NCBI GenBank assembly: GCA_021160245.1
Contig: JAGHCW010000160.1
Coordinates: 1 to 27,282, forward strand
DNA length: 27,282 bases
DNA from: a bacterium
Lineage (GTDB): Bacteria > B130-G9
Direction: 5' to 3'
Shown: in pieces, positions 1 through 8,310 of the stretch
Layout of the letters: each line of letters opens with the position of its first letter
How positions within the stretch are numbered: position 1 is the first letter of the stretch
Program-made: the position numbers and the translations under genes
Notes under the pieces: generated by a model
What the model was told of the DNA's origin: nothing
The model's database searches: none
What the model saw: the letters and a program-made list of their open reading frames with translations, nothing else

Positions 1-1
1 G

Positions 2-1360
2 ATGCAGGAGTGGCTAGGCAAGGTCGTTGACCGCGAGGACCTCACCCGCCACGACAAATGGCTCTGCATGATGATGCCGAGGCTGAAACTGCTAAGGGAA
101 CTGCTCAGCGAGAACGGCGTCATATTCGTCAGCATCGATGAGAATGAACAACATCACTTAAGAGCGATGATGAATGACACATTTGGGGAGATTAACCATC
201 TGGCGTCTTTTGCCTGGGCAGCGAGAGGTGGTGCGGGTGGTACCACCAGGCAAGTTGAGATGCTCCATGAATACATTGAGGGATACGCGCTCGACAGTGA
301 TATTGCCCGGATCAGGCCCACCGTGTCCAAGGCGAAATCCGGAAAATACAGCGACCACAAGGGCACCTACAACCGAGAGTTACTGCGGCAGTGGGGGCAG
401 GGGGACAGGCGCGAGGACCGACCTAATATGTACTTCCCCATACTTTCGCCTAATAGAGAGGAGATATATCCGGCTAGAGCTGATGGGTCCGATGGCAGAT
501 GGAGGTTTGGTGAAGAACGGGTCAGGCAACTGCTCGAAAATGATGACATCGACTTCGTGAAAAACGAGAATGGCGATTGGATTGTATACCGGAAAATCCG
601 TGAAGGACGCGAGAGCCTCATGGCAGCTGGGAGTCTTCTTCTTAACCAGGGGACAGCCAGTAATGGGACAATTGAGCTGAAGCGAGTCTTCGGAGACAAG
701 GTCTTCACAAGTCCGAAACCTGTGAGTCTCATTCACCACCTCGTTGACCTAGTCTGTTGGGACGACAAAGACGCGATCATTCTCGATTCGTTCGCTGGTT
801 CTGGGACAACGGCTCACGCAGTTCTGCGTCTGAACAAGGAGGACGGCGGCAACCGGCGTTTCATTCTCGTCGAATGCGAGGACTACGCCGACTCGATCAC
901 AGCAGAGCGCCTTCGGCGTGTGATTAAGGGCGTGCCCTCAGCAAAGGATGAAGTCCTGAAAAATGGGTTGGGTGGGACATTCAGCTATTTCGAGCTTGGC
1001 AAGCCGGTGGAGATAGAGAGTATGTTGGACGGCAGCAACCTGCCCACTTATCGGGAGCTTGCGCGCTACGTTTTTTACACGGCGACGGGGGATGAGTTCG
1101 ATGATGCAGTTGTTGATCCCAAGACAAACTTCATCGGTGAGAGCCGCAATCATCAGGTCTATCTATTCTATGAGCCCGACGTGGAGAAGTTGAAGAACAC
1201 CGCTCTGACTTTGGACATAGCGCGTGCCCTTCCCCCATTGAAAGCGGATAAAAGGCGCTTGATCTTCGCTCCTACGAAGTATCTTGATCAGCACTTCTTA
1301 GATGAGTTTAAGATTGATTTCGCCCAACTCCCATTTGAGATATACCAGTTGGTGAGATAG
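2..1360 (+). CDS. Type III restriction-modification DNA methyltransferase (Mod), 5'-truncated by window edge
   Basis: C-terminal 452 residues of a beta-class N6-adenine methyltransferase, the modification and recognition subunit of a type III system. The open frame runs to the window edge. The first visible residues (LTRHDKWLCMMMPRLKLL) normally lie just downstream of the DPPF/Y catalytic motif IV, so motif IV and the true start are upstream and the ATG at base 2 is probably internal. FVSIDENEQHHL follows at about 42-53. A target-recognition stretch contains RREDRPNMYFPI at about 136-147. The SAM-binding motif I, IILDSFAGSGTTAHAV, is at about 259-274. This motif order (IV, recognition domain, I) is typical of Mod. 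The stop lies 5 bases before res, so the two are surely cotranscribed. Family assignment is firm; the recognition sequence cannot be read from here. Confidence 0.93.
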   Translation: MQEWLGKVVDREDLTRHDKWLCMMMPRLKLLRELLSENGVIFVSIDENEQHHLRAMMNDTFGEINHLASFAWAARGGAGGTTRQVEMLHEYIEGYALDSDIARIRPTVSKAKSGKYSDHKGTYNRELLRQWGQGDRREDRPNMYFPILSPNREEIYPARADGSDGRWRFGEERVRQLLENDDIDFVKNENGDWIVYRKIREGRESLMAAGSLLLNQGTASNGTIELKRVFGDKVFTSPKPVSLIHHLVDLVCWDDKDAIILDSFAGSGTTAHAVLRLNKEDGGNRRFILVECEDYADSITAERLRRVIKGVPSAKDEVLKNGLGGTFSYFELGKPVEIESMLDGSNLPTYRELARYVFYTATGDEFDDAVVDPKTNFIGESRNHQVYLFYEPDVEKLKNTALTLDIARALPPLKADKRRLIFAPTKYLDQHFLDEFKIDFAQLPFEIYQLVR

Positions 1361-1365
1361 GGATC

Positions 1366-3912
1366 ATGCAGCTGAAAGAATACCAGCAAAGGACTCTCGA
1401 GGAGATCAGGCGCTACCTGGAGTTTCTAACCGACTGGCGCGAGAAGGCGAAGCGCAACCCGGAATTGGAGGTTGATTTTCCGGCGAAGGCATGGGATAAG
1501 ACGAATATAGGTCGCCGTTACGCATCGCGTAAGAACGGCCTGGGTGAGCCACTTCCAACGTTCTGCCTCAAGATACCGACTGGCGGGGGAAAGACTCTGC
1601 TGGCTGTCAAAATGATCGATTTAGTAAATACTATATACCGAAAGCGCAGGACTGGGCTTGTGCTATGGATCGTGCCCACAACGCAGATTTACAGGCAGAC
1701 AATTCGGAGCCTGAAGGACAGAGACCACCCATATCGACAGCATCTTGATATGGCGAGCGCCGGCCGCACGTTGATTTTGGAGAAGACGGATAAGTTTTCG
1801 CCGCTTGATCTTGAGGAGAATCTTGCGGTTCTGATGCTAAAACTGCCATCGGCCAACCGCAAGACTAAGGAAACGCTGCGGATGTTCAAGGACAGCGGCG
1901 GGTTTCAGGAGTTCTTTCCCGCGGAGGACGACATCAAAGGTCAGGAGGCCTTGCTTAAGCGATTCCCGAATCTGGATACCCACGATACGGAGGGCGGATT
2001 CTGGGGTCGGCAGATCAAGACATCGCTTGGCAACGCTCTCAGGACGCTTTCACCAATGATAATTCTGGACGAGGGCCACAAGGCCTATAGCGAGGGCGCA
2101 CAGGATACGCTGCGGGGCTTCAATCCCATACTTATCGCTGAATTGTCTGCTACTCCCTCCGAACAAAGCAATATTCTTGTGAACATCAAAGGGCGCGAGC
2201 TTCACGATGAGGAGATGATCAAACTTGACCTACATGCTGTGGACAAGAGAAGTCCGGAATGGAAGGACACTCTTCTTGCCGCGGTTAATAAGCGAGACCA
2301 GCTTGAGAAGGTGGCGCGTGAATATAGATCAAATACTGGAGTTTATATCCGGCCAATCTGCGTAATTCAGGCTGAACGGACAGGAAAAGACCAACGCGAT
2401 GGCAATCATATACACTCCGAAGATGTCCGCGAGCATCTAATAAAGGCCATCGGGATTCCAGCCGATCATGTTGCTGTCAAAACAAGTGAGAAGGACGAGA
2501 TTAAGGAAGTTGACGATATCGGAGGTCTTCTCTCGCCCAACTGCCAGATACGTTACATAATCACAAAGCAGGCGCTTCAAGAGGGGTGGGATTGCGCCTT
2601 CGCATACGTGCTTGCCATCTTGACCAATCCCTCGTCCAGGAACGCTCTAACGCAACTCGTGGGTCGGATTCTGCGCCAGCCTTATGCTCACAAGACGCAT
2701 ATCAAGGAACTCGATGAAAGCTATGTTTTCAGTTTCCAGCAGAAAGCTAGTGAATTGCTGGAGAGCATCAGGAACGGCTTCGAACGAGAGGGATTAGGCG
2801 ATTTGAGGGGTCATATCGCAGTGGATCAGGAAGAGGGCATGGAGCAGTGTCCTAAACTAATTGCAATCAATGAGCGTTTTGCGGATGCTGCAAGACGAAC
2901 CATCCTGCCGGTATTTGTCGTCAAAGATAACGGCCGCTGGCGACCTGTTAACTACGAGATGGACATAGTTGCGCGGATATGTTGGGATGATGTCGATCTC
3001 AAGCCCGTATTGGAAATGCCGCTTTCCAGTTTTGAGACGGGCGACACTGAGCAGGTTCTCACGCTTACGAACAGCCCTTTTGGTCCAGTTGAGCTGAGAG
3101 AGCTGATCAAATTCAGGGCCGCCGGCGTTAGCGTTGACACTGCATTTATGACACGCCATATCTCCGATATCGTGCCCAATCCTTGGCAGGCGCACGAAAT
3201 AGCAGAGAGCGTTTTGGCCCAATTGCGAGAGGGCCCCGGCGACAGGGCGAAGCGAAAACAACTTATCTCGAGCAATTTCACTCATATTATCTCCGAATTG
3301 CATAACCGGTTACTCGACGAAAGAGACCGCCTATCGGAAAAGATCTTCCGCACGATGCTAAAGGATGACCGACTTCGCTTCCTTGTCATCGGCAAGGGCT
3401 TGAATTGGACTCCTCCCACATCGATATCAGTCCCAGCGACAGCCAAAAGACTCACTCGGGCCGATGGCGGCCAACTTGAGCTTAACCTATTCGATTTTGT
3501 GCCAGAGGATGAGTTTAACGAGCTCGAAAAGGCTGTTGCGTGGTATTTGGAAGAGCAGACGCGGCTTTTCTTTTGGTTTCGCAACCGGTCGCGACGTGAT
3601 TACTCGATTCAGGGCTGGCGCCAGCACCGCATTTATCCCGACTTCATCTTCACCGCCTGCGATGACGACAGAACCGAGGCGACATCAGATTATGATCGCG
3701 TCTATGTTGTGGAGACCAAAGGTTCACACCTCACAGGCAATGATAGAGCAAAATACACTCGGGAGCTTTTCGATATATGCACGGAAGCCGCCGAATCCCG
3801 CAGCTGGAGCGAAATGGGTCTCGATATGAAAGAGAATATCTTGCGGTTCGACGTTCTATCGCAGGATGACTGGGAAGCAAAACTGGCCGCGCTCTTTGAT
3901 GCCGGCGACTGA
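1366..3912 (+). CDS. Type III restriction enzyme, Res subunit (helicase-nuclease)
   Basis: The 848-residue ATP-dependent restriction subunit that forms a complex with the upstream Mod, translocates or slides on DNA and cleaves it. SF2 helicase motifs are clear: Walker A PTGGGKT at 71-77, DEGH (in place of DEAH) at 235-238, SATPSE at 261-266, and LVGRILRQPY at 431-440 as motif VI. A PD-(D/E)xK nuclease core lies near the C-terminus, PD at 758-759 and ETK at 783-785. All catalytic residues I can identify are present, so it looks intact. The ATG is 5 bases after the mod stop. The gene converges on trkH with a 35-base gap that holds a short hairpin. Function follows from family knowledge; activity is inferred. 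Confidence 0.95.
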   Translation: MQLKEYQQRTLEEIRRYLEFLTDWREKAKRNPELEVDFPAKAWDKTNIGRRYASRKNGLGEPLPTFCLKIPTGGGKTLLAVKMIDLVNTIYRKRRTGLVLWIVPTTQIYRQTIRSLKDRDHPYRQHLDMASAGRTLILEKTDKFSPLDLEENLAVLMLKLPSANRKTKETLRMFKDSGGFQEFFPAEDDIKGQEALLKRFPNLDTHDTEGGFWGRQIKTSLGNALRTLSPMIILDEGHKAYSEGAQDTLRGFNPILIAELSATPSEQSNILVNIKGRELHDEEMIKLDLHAVDKRSPEWKDTLLAAVNKRDQLEKVAREYRSNTGVYIRPICVIQAERTGKDQRDGNHIHSEDVREHLIKAIGIPADHVAVKTSEKDEIKEVDDIGGLLSPNCQIRYIITKQALQEGWDCAFAYVLAILTNPSSRNALTQLVGRILRQPYAHKTHIKELDESYVFSFQQKASELLESIRNGFEREGLGDLRGHIAVDQEEGMEQCPKLIAINERFADAARRTILPVFVVKDNGRWRPVNYEMDIVARICWDDVDLKPVLEMPLSSFETGDTEQVLTLTNSPFGPVELRELIKFRAAGVSVDTAFMTRHISDIVPNPWQAHEIAESVLAQLREGPGDRAKRKQLISSNFTHIISELHNRLLDERDRLSEKIFRTMLKDDRLRFLVIGKGLNWTPPTSISVPATAKRLTRADGGQLELNLFDFVPEDEFNELEKAVAWYLEEQTRLFFWFRNRSRRDYSIQGWRQHRIYPDFIFTACDDDRTEATSDYDRVYVVETKGSHLTGNDRAKYTRELFDICTEAAESRSWSEMGLDMKENILRFDVLSQDDWEAKLAALFDAGD

Positions 3913-3926
3913 TGGCGCTTTATGTT

Positions 3927-3942
3927 CGGAGGGAATCCTCCG
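3927..3942. terminator. Stem-loop between convergent res and trkH
   Basis: CGGAGG, loop GAAT, CCTCCG: a perfect 6-bp stem with a 4-base loop in the 35-base gap between two convergent genes. The position suits a bidirectional terminator. No convincing U-tract follows on either strand, so termination is an inference. Confidence 0.4.
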
Positions 3943-3947
3943 CCACC

Positions 3948-5396
3948 TCACTTCCTCCAAAACTCCGGCACGAGCAAAATTATGACAGTGTATATCTCGA
4001 GGCGGCCGAGGAGCATGCACCATATCAGGAGCCATTTGCCCAAATAGGGAATCTCGGCGAAGTTGTTCACCGGCCCGACGAGGCCGAGTCCAGGACCTAT
4101 GTTACCGAGAGTGGCCGCAACAGCCCCGACTGACGTAACGAGATCAACACCCGTGCACGCCAGCAGGACAGTCGAGACGGCAAATAGGCCCATGTAAAGA
4201 AGCACAAACCCGACGACGTTCTTCATCACAGCAGTGGGGACGGGTTTCCCGCTTATCTTCACATTCTTGATTGCTCGAGGGTGGACAATGGAAAACAGCT
4301 CTCTATAGCAGAACTTGAAACAGAGCATAATGCGGAGCCATTTGATCCCTCCGCCCGTTGAGCCGGCGGATGCGCCCAAGAACATGCAAAGTAATAAGAC
4401 AATCTGCGAAAGCGCCGGCCATGTGCCATAGTCCGCCGTGACATAACCTGTTGTAGTGATGATGGAGACAACCTGGAAGGCCCCGAAGCGGAGGGACTCG
4501 CCGATAGTCTCATAGACGGGCCCGTAAATGTTCAAGCTAACGACAATGATTAGAACGACGACCGCCCCGAGAAAAACGCGACACTCCGAATCCCGCCAGA
4601 AGATAAGCGTTTTTCCCCTGAGCAATTGGTAGTGAAGCGAGAAGTTTATCCCGGCCAGCAGCATAAAGATGATTATTACGATGTCAAAATAGGCGCTATC
4701 GTAATGGGCGATCGAGGTGTTCTTGGTTGAGAATCCCCCGGTGGGCATAGTGGTGAAAGCGTGACACAAGGCGTCATAGAGGCCCATTCCGCCTATTATT
4801 AGCAGCACAGTCTGCAACAGCGTGATAAGAGCATAGACCTTCCAGAGGATTATGGCGGTATCCTTAATGCGCGGCTTGAGCTTATCCGGAACGGGGCTTG
4901 GGACCTCTGCATTGAAAAGCTGCATACCTCCAACGCCTAGGAAGGGCAATATGGCGATGGATAGGACGATGATGCCCATTCCGCCGAGCCATTGGATGAG
5001 GCTCCGCCAAAATAGAAGGCCTTGCGGGACGGCCTCGATCTCACTCAAGACGGATGAGCCGGTGGTTGTGAATCCGGAGACTGATTCAAAGAAGGCGTCG
5101 ATAAACGTCGGAAACGAATTGTCCAGATAAAAAGGAAGCGCTCCGAAAAGGCCTATGACAGTCCAGCCGATCGCCACAATCGCCATTCCCTCGCGCTGGC
5201 CAATTGCCTCAACCTTGGCGCCTCTGAAGATTCCAAAGAGCAGAAACCCGGCGACCACGGCTATCCCCATCGAAATCGAGATGGGAACGACACTCTGGTC
5301 CCAGTAGTAGATGCCAAATAGCAGGGGAGCTAGCATGGTGAGTCCAAGAAAGAGGACCAGTATCCCAACAGTGCGAAGGACATAGCGCCAGCGCAT
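3948..5396 (-). CDS. trkH: Trk-type potassium uptake protein, membrane subunit TrkH
   Basis: The 482-residue integral membrane K+ transporter of the Trk system. About ten hydrophobic segments are interrupted by the four pore loops of the TrkH/KtrB family: SGFTTTGSS at 107-115, TTMPTGGFS at 215-223, ITTTGYVT at 313-320 and ATLGNIGPG at 428-436. The family signature GRLEIYT is at 464-470. Length is typical. The ATG overlaps the trkA stop by one base (TGATG), so translation is probably coupled to trkA, whose product is the cytoplasmic gating partner. There is no good ribosome binding site of its own. It converges on the type III res gene. Confidence 0.96.
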   Translation of the reverse strand: MRWRYVLRTVGILVLFLGLTMLAPLLFGIYYWDQSVVPISISMGIAVVAGFLLFGIFRGAKVEAIGQREGMAIVAIGWTVIGLFGALPFYLDNSFPTFIDAFFESVSGFTTTGSSVLSEIEAVPQGLLFWRSLIQWLGGMGIIVLSIAILPFLGVGGMQLFNAEVPSPVPDKLKPRIKDTAIILWKVYALITLLQTVLLIIGGMGLYDALCHAFTTMPTGGFSTKNTSIAHYDSAYFDIVIIIFMLLAGINFSLHYQLLRGKTLIFWRDSECRVFLGAVVVLIIVVSLNIYGPVYETIGESLRFGAFQVVSIITTTGYVTADYGTWPALSQIVLLLCMFLGASAGSTGGGIKWLRIMLCFKFCYRELFSIVHPRAIKNVKISGKPVPTAVMKNVVGFVLLYMGLFAVSTVLLACTGVDLVTSVGAVAATLGNIGPGLGLVGPVNNFAEIPYLGKWLLIWCMLLGRLEIYTVIILLVPEFWRK

Positions 5397-6760
5397 CAGA
5401 AGTACTTCAATTCTACCGCAAGAATCTTCTCGATCTTGGCGACGGCCTGCCTTCTTGCGAACACAATGATTCTGTCGTCGGGCCTGATGATGCTGTTGCC
5501 GGAGGGAATGGTCACTTCGCCTTCATGGATGATTCCGGTAATTAGCACACCTTGGGGAAAGGAGATGTCCTTCAGCGGCTTATTTACAAGGCTCGAGCTC
5601 TTAAGCGCGACTGCTTCCATGACTTCAGCCTGTTCTCCCTTTATTGACATCATGGACAGCACCTTGCCCCGGCGTGTGTGCTGCAAGATGCTGTTTATCA
5701 CGGAGAGCCTCGGGCTGACTGCAAGCTCGAGGCCGATCATGGTCATCAGGGGGAAATAGCTGAACTTGTTCATCCTTGTTATCGTCCTTCGCGCTCCTAT
5801 ACGTTTGGCTAGAAGCGATGCAAGGATATTCGTCTCCTCATCGCCGGTCAACGTAACGACAATATCCATATCCCTGATGTTCTCTTCATTCAAAAGTCCC
5901 TGGTCTGAGCCATCGCCATCCAGAACAAGAGCCTTGTTCAGGCGCTCAGCCAACTCTACGCAGCGGTCGTGGTCCTTCTCGATAATCTTCACTTGAATTG
6001 ACATCTTCTCAAGATGCAAGGCGAGCCTGAGTCCTATCCGCCCTCCGCCCACAATTAGAACGCGGTGAAGCGGCTCAGGATGTTTGCCGAAAACAGCAAG
6101 CGCATCGTGAAGATTGCTCTCCTCGCTAATGAAGTAAACCAAATCATTAGGCATCAACTTGTCCTGTCCTCTGGGAATGGTCAGCTCCTCGTCACGAACA
6201 ACCGCCGCAATAAGAGGACATTGCTTCCCTATCTTCGCAGAAAGCTCCGAGAGGCGCAGGCCGGCCAGCCGACTGCTCTCATCAAGATACACGCCAACGA
6301 ACTTGACCCGGCCATCTGCAAACTCTCCGACATCAACCGCGCCGGGCATGGTCATAAGCCTAACAATGGTTTTCACAACCTCGATTTCCGGGTTGACTAT
6401 TGTATCGATGTGGGGCGCCCGGTCACGGAAGACTCCGTGATATGTGTCATAATCTGCGTCCCGAATACGAGCCAGCTTCTTCATTGACGGTGAGAGTGAG
6501 TCCGCAACGAGGCACGAAACGAGGTTCGACTCGTCGTTGTTCATAACGGCAAGGAGAATCTCAGCACCCTCAACGCCGGCCTCTGCCAGCACCAAAGGGC
6601 TACAGCCGGACCCGTTCACTACTTGAACGTCCAGACTCTCGGACACGCGACTGAGGGCCTCAGGATCCCGGTCGATCACGACTACGTCTTTGCTTTCAAG
6701 CGCAAGACGCCTCGCAATGTGGAAACCGACTTCACCAGCACCGACAATTACAATTCTCAA
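5396..6760 (-). CDS. trkA: Trk system regulatory subunit TrkA (double RCK domain)
   Basis: A 454-residue cytoplasmic NAD(H)-binding regulator of TrkH. Two Rossmann-type RCK_N domains are visible, with GAGEVG at 7-12 and GGGRIG at 238-243. Each is followed by an RCK_C (TrkA_C) region, ending near IIRPDDRIIVFARR. I chose a TTG start at 6760: AAGGAG at 6769-6774 sits 8 bases upstream of it but only 2 bases from the GTG at 6766, and the resulting N-terminus MRIVIVGAGEVG matches the family. It is the first gene of a two-gene operon with trkH. A TGTCA-N5-TGACA inverted repeat at 6824-6838 lies upstream, but I found no convincing promoter. Confidence 0.95.
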   Translation of the reverse strand: MRIVIVGAGEVGFHIARRLALESKDVVVIDRDPEALSRVSESLDVQVVNGSGCSPLVLAEAGVEGAEILLAVMNNDESNLVSCLVADSLSPSMKKLARIRDADYDTYHGVFRDRAPHIDTIVNPEIEVVKTIVRLMTMPGAVDVGEFADGRVKFVGVYLDESSRLAGLRLSELSAKIGKQCPLIAAVVRDEELTIPRGQDKLMPNDLVYFISEESNLHDALAVFGKHPEPLHRVLIVGGGRIGLRLALHLEKMSIQVKIIEKDHDRCVELAERLNKALVLDGDGSDQGLLNEENIRDMDIVVTLTGDEETNILASLLAKRIGARRTITRMNKFSYFPLMTMIGLELAVSPRLSVINSILQHTRRGKVLSMMSIKGEQAEVMEAVALKSSSLVNKPLKDISFPQGVLITGIIHEGEVTIPSGNSIIRPDDRIIVFARRQAVAKIEKILAVELKYF

Positions 6761-6768
6761 GCGCACTG

Positions 6769-6774
6769 CTCCTT
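6769..6774 (-). promoter_or_regulatory. Ribosome binding site that sets the trkA start
   Basis: AAGGAG on the minus strand, 8 bases before TTG 6760 and only 2 before GTG 6766, so the TTG is the better start. Confidence 0.6.
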
Positions 6775-6830
6775 GTACGTCGTTACCATATTACACCTAT
6801 TGACTACTACACCCGGCCCGAGCTGTCAAT

Positions 6831-6856
6831 TGATGACAAGACAGAAGGAGTTTTCG
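6831..6856 (+). repeat. Left copy of a composite motif flanking the palindrome cluster
   Basis: TGATGACAAGACAGAA (6831-6846) followed directly by GGAGTTTTCG (6847-6856). The 16-mer recurs as a direct repeat with one mismatch at 7292-7307. The 10-mer recurs as a perfect inverted copy at 7282-7291. The two halves are in swapped arrangement in the right-hand copy. Confidence 0.5.
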
Positions 6857-6932
6857 TATTCGTTCCGGACGTGCTTCATTGAGGGGATTCTTCTTGTATC
6901 CCTGAACGTGACCGTGATTGAAGTCAAGGATT

Positions 6933-6996
6933 TGTGGGGGCGGGGCTTGTCTCCGCCCATCTATATATTCGGGCAGACACAAGGCCTGCCCCTACA
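6933..6996. repeat. Long imperfect inverted repeat (REP-like hairpin)
   Basis: Two 26-base arms, 6933-6958 and 6971-6996, pair at 21 of 26 positions around a 12-base AT-rich loop containing TATATA. The arms are G/C-rich and begin TGTGGGGGCGGG and end CCTGCCCCTACA. This is typical of dispersed intergenic palindromic elements; I see no gene that it obviously terminates. Confidence 0.65.
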
Positions 6997-7066
6997 CGTA
7001 GTATGTCCCGGCGCACTATCGAATGCCATTTATGTCAAAAACCGACTTATTGGACAACCTCGAAAG

Positions 7067-7199
7067 CCTACGAACCGGGCGCGAATAAGGGAGCCCCTCA
7101 GACCTGGAAGGGCTAAACATAGCGCTGTAGATAGGTCTGTTCGACCCCTTCGGGGCGTGGGAATACCGGCGCCCGAGTCCGTAGGTTGACATCTACAGC
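7067..7199. repeat. Nested inverted repeats forming a large foldback
   Basis: An inner pair GCTGTAGAT (7124-7132) and ATCTACAGC (7191-7199) encloses a tight hairpin CCCC-TTC-GGGG (7145-7155). A second pair interleaves with it: 7067-7082 (CCTACG...GGGCGC) against 7169-7185 (GCGCCCG...CGTAGG), matching except for a short central difference. The two pairs cannot both form at once, so alternative folds are possible. Confidence 0.5.
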
Positions 7200-7209
7200 T
7201 ATTCAAATC

Positions 7210-7249
7210 GCTCCCTTACAGGGAGCCAAGATGCTAGCCCCCCAGGGCT
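7210..7249. repeat. Two adjacent small GC-rich hairpins
   Basis: GCTCCC-TTACA-GGGAGC at 7210-7226 and AGCCC-CCCA-GGGCT at 7236-7249. A related AGCCC/GGGCT pair occurs at 7092-7114. They look like modules of the same palindromic cluster rather than terminators, since no T-run follows. Confidence 0.45.
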
Positions 7250-7281
7250 GCATTCCACTTAACAACCAAGCCCGAGAATTG

Positions 7282-7307
7282 CGAAAACTCCTGATGACAA
7301 GGCAGAA
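7282..7307 (+). repeat. Right copy of the composite flanking motif (rearranged)
   Basis: CGAAAACTCC (7282-7291) is the exact reverse complement of 6847-6856. TGATGACAAGGCAGAA (7292-7307) is a direct repeat of 6831-6846 with 15 of 16 matches. Confidence 0.5.
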
Positions 7308-7370
7308 ACTCGATCCGAATCATGCAATGAGTTCGAGACGATTGACCGATTATTCGCTGTAACGAGGCAG

Positions 7371-8258
7371 CTATTTCTCCGACGCGCCCAAGAGGTCCAG
7401 ATGACGCTGAACGCCAGTCTTCTTCTCAAGTCGCATCCGCGCCTCGATAACGGCCTTTGCCTGCTTTACCCGCAGCGCTTTATTTTCGATCATCGCCTTC
7501 AGCTTTGGGGTTAGCTCGTCGAAGGAGAGGTTCCTAGAAGGTGATTTCTCGGTTACTTTTAGAACACAATACCCGTCCTTGCAGCGGATGGCGTCGCTCG
7601 TGCTGCCAGCTCGAAGGTAGAATGCCACTCGAAGATACTCAGGCAGTTTCTCTGATTTGGGGATAACACCAACGTCGCCGCCCGAATCCTTGAACTTGTC
7701 TGTCGAAACATCTTTCGCTACTGCCGCGAAATCCTCACCGGCGCCAATTCGCGCAAGCGCCGCCTCCGCCTCCTCATGGGCGCCGACTGTGAGGATGTGG
7801 AGATGAACCGTCTCAGGAACCGCGAAGAGCTCTTTGTGCGCCTCGAAGTAGCTGGCAACATCATCTTTTGTCGCAACTATGCCTGATGTTATGTCCCGGA
7901 GCATCTCCTTCGACAGGACGTCCATCCTGCTCTTTCTCAGAGCGCTCTGAACATGCGCACGCTTCGCGATGCCGTTTCTCTCCGCTTCGGCCGAAAGAAG
8001 ACGCGTCAGAATCCAATCCTCGACAAGCGTCTTCTGCTTGTCTGGCGTCAACTTATCCCGCTGCTCGGCCGGAAGCGCGCTCAACATCTTTCTAAAGTCC
8101 GAAAGAAGCAGAACATCATCTCCGACACTTGCAAGAACCTCCTTGCCTCTCCCAACCTCCAAAGCCGACCTATCCGCTAGGAGTTCAAGTGGGGCAAACA
8201 ACGCAAAAAAAGTCATAAAGATTAGTATCGGGATAACTCTAGGTCTGTCACGCAACAT
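7371..8258 (-). CDS. PpiC/SurA-type periplasmic peptidyl-prolyl isomerase
   Basis: A 295-residue putative exported foldase that helps outer-membrane or secreted proteins fold. An N-terminal signal sequence (hydrophobic run VIPILIFMTFFALFAPL) ends near LLA-DRSA. A SurA_N-like helical region follows (VLASVGDDVLLLSDFRKML). A parvulin domain at about 150-250 contains FAAVAKDVSTD, SGGDVGVIP and YCVLKVTEK. The ATG at 8258 was chosen because AGAGGA (8268-8273) lies 9 bases upstream; a TTG two codons earlier is too close to it. It lies 52 bases downstream of the HEAT-repeat gene on the same strand and is probably cotranscribed. The link to export of the neighbouring 935-residue repeat protein is only inferred from proximity. 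Confidence 0.85.
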   Translation of the reverse strand: MLRDRPRVIPILIFMTFFALFAPLELLADRSALEVGRGKEVLASVGDDVLLLSDFRKMLSALPAEQRDKLTPDKQKTLVEDWILTRLLSAEAERNGIAKRAHVQSALRKSRMDVLSKEMLRDITSGIVATKDDVASYFEAHKELFAVPETVHLHILTVGAHEEAEAALARIGAGEDFAAVAKDVSTDKFKDSGGDVGVIPKSEKLPEYLRVAFYLRAGSTSDAIRCKDGYCVLKVTEKSPSRNLSFDELTPKLKAMIENKALRVKQAKAVIEARMRLEKKTGVQRHLDLLGASEK

Positions 8259-8310
8259 ATTCAAAAGTCCTCTTGTTTAGCCAAAGCAGAAGATTGGCAG
8301 CCTCGCAGAA

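Larger units (their letters stand above)
6761..7370. other. Non-coding intergenic region rich in inverted repeats
   Basis: About 610 bases without a credible gene between ppiC and trkA, both on the minus strand. Open frames here have no recognisable protein features. It holds a TGTCA-N5-TGACA inverted repeat (6824-6838), a long imperfect hairpin (6933-6996), a nested foldback (7067-7199), two small GC-rich hairpins (7210-7249) and a diverged motif pair at its edges (6831-6856 and 7282-7307). The structure resembles the REP-like or miniature palindromic elements that fill intergenic DNA in many uncultivated bacteria. I saw no transposase and no tRNA. Confidence 0.6.

Noticed and set aside
3912-4133. 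73-codon frame whose ATG overlaps the res stop
   Set aside because: It lies almost entirely antisense to the 3' end of trkH and has no recognisable protein features; the overlap with the res stop is likely chance.
6775-6850. Promoter for trkA using the minus-strand TTGACA near 6830
   Set aside because: No acceptable -10 at 16-18 bases; the TAATAT nearby is about 30 bases away from it.
6623-7189. 188-codon plus-strand frame across the trkA start and palindrome cluster
   Set aside because: It overlaps trkA antisense and runs through inverted repeats; the composition is not protein-like.
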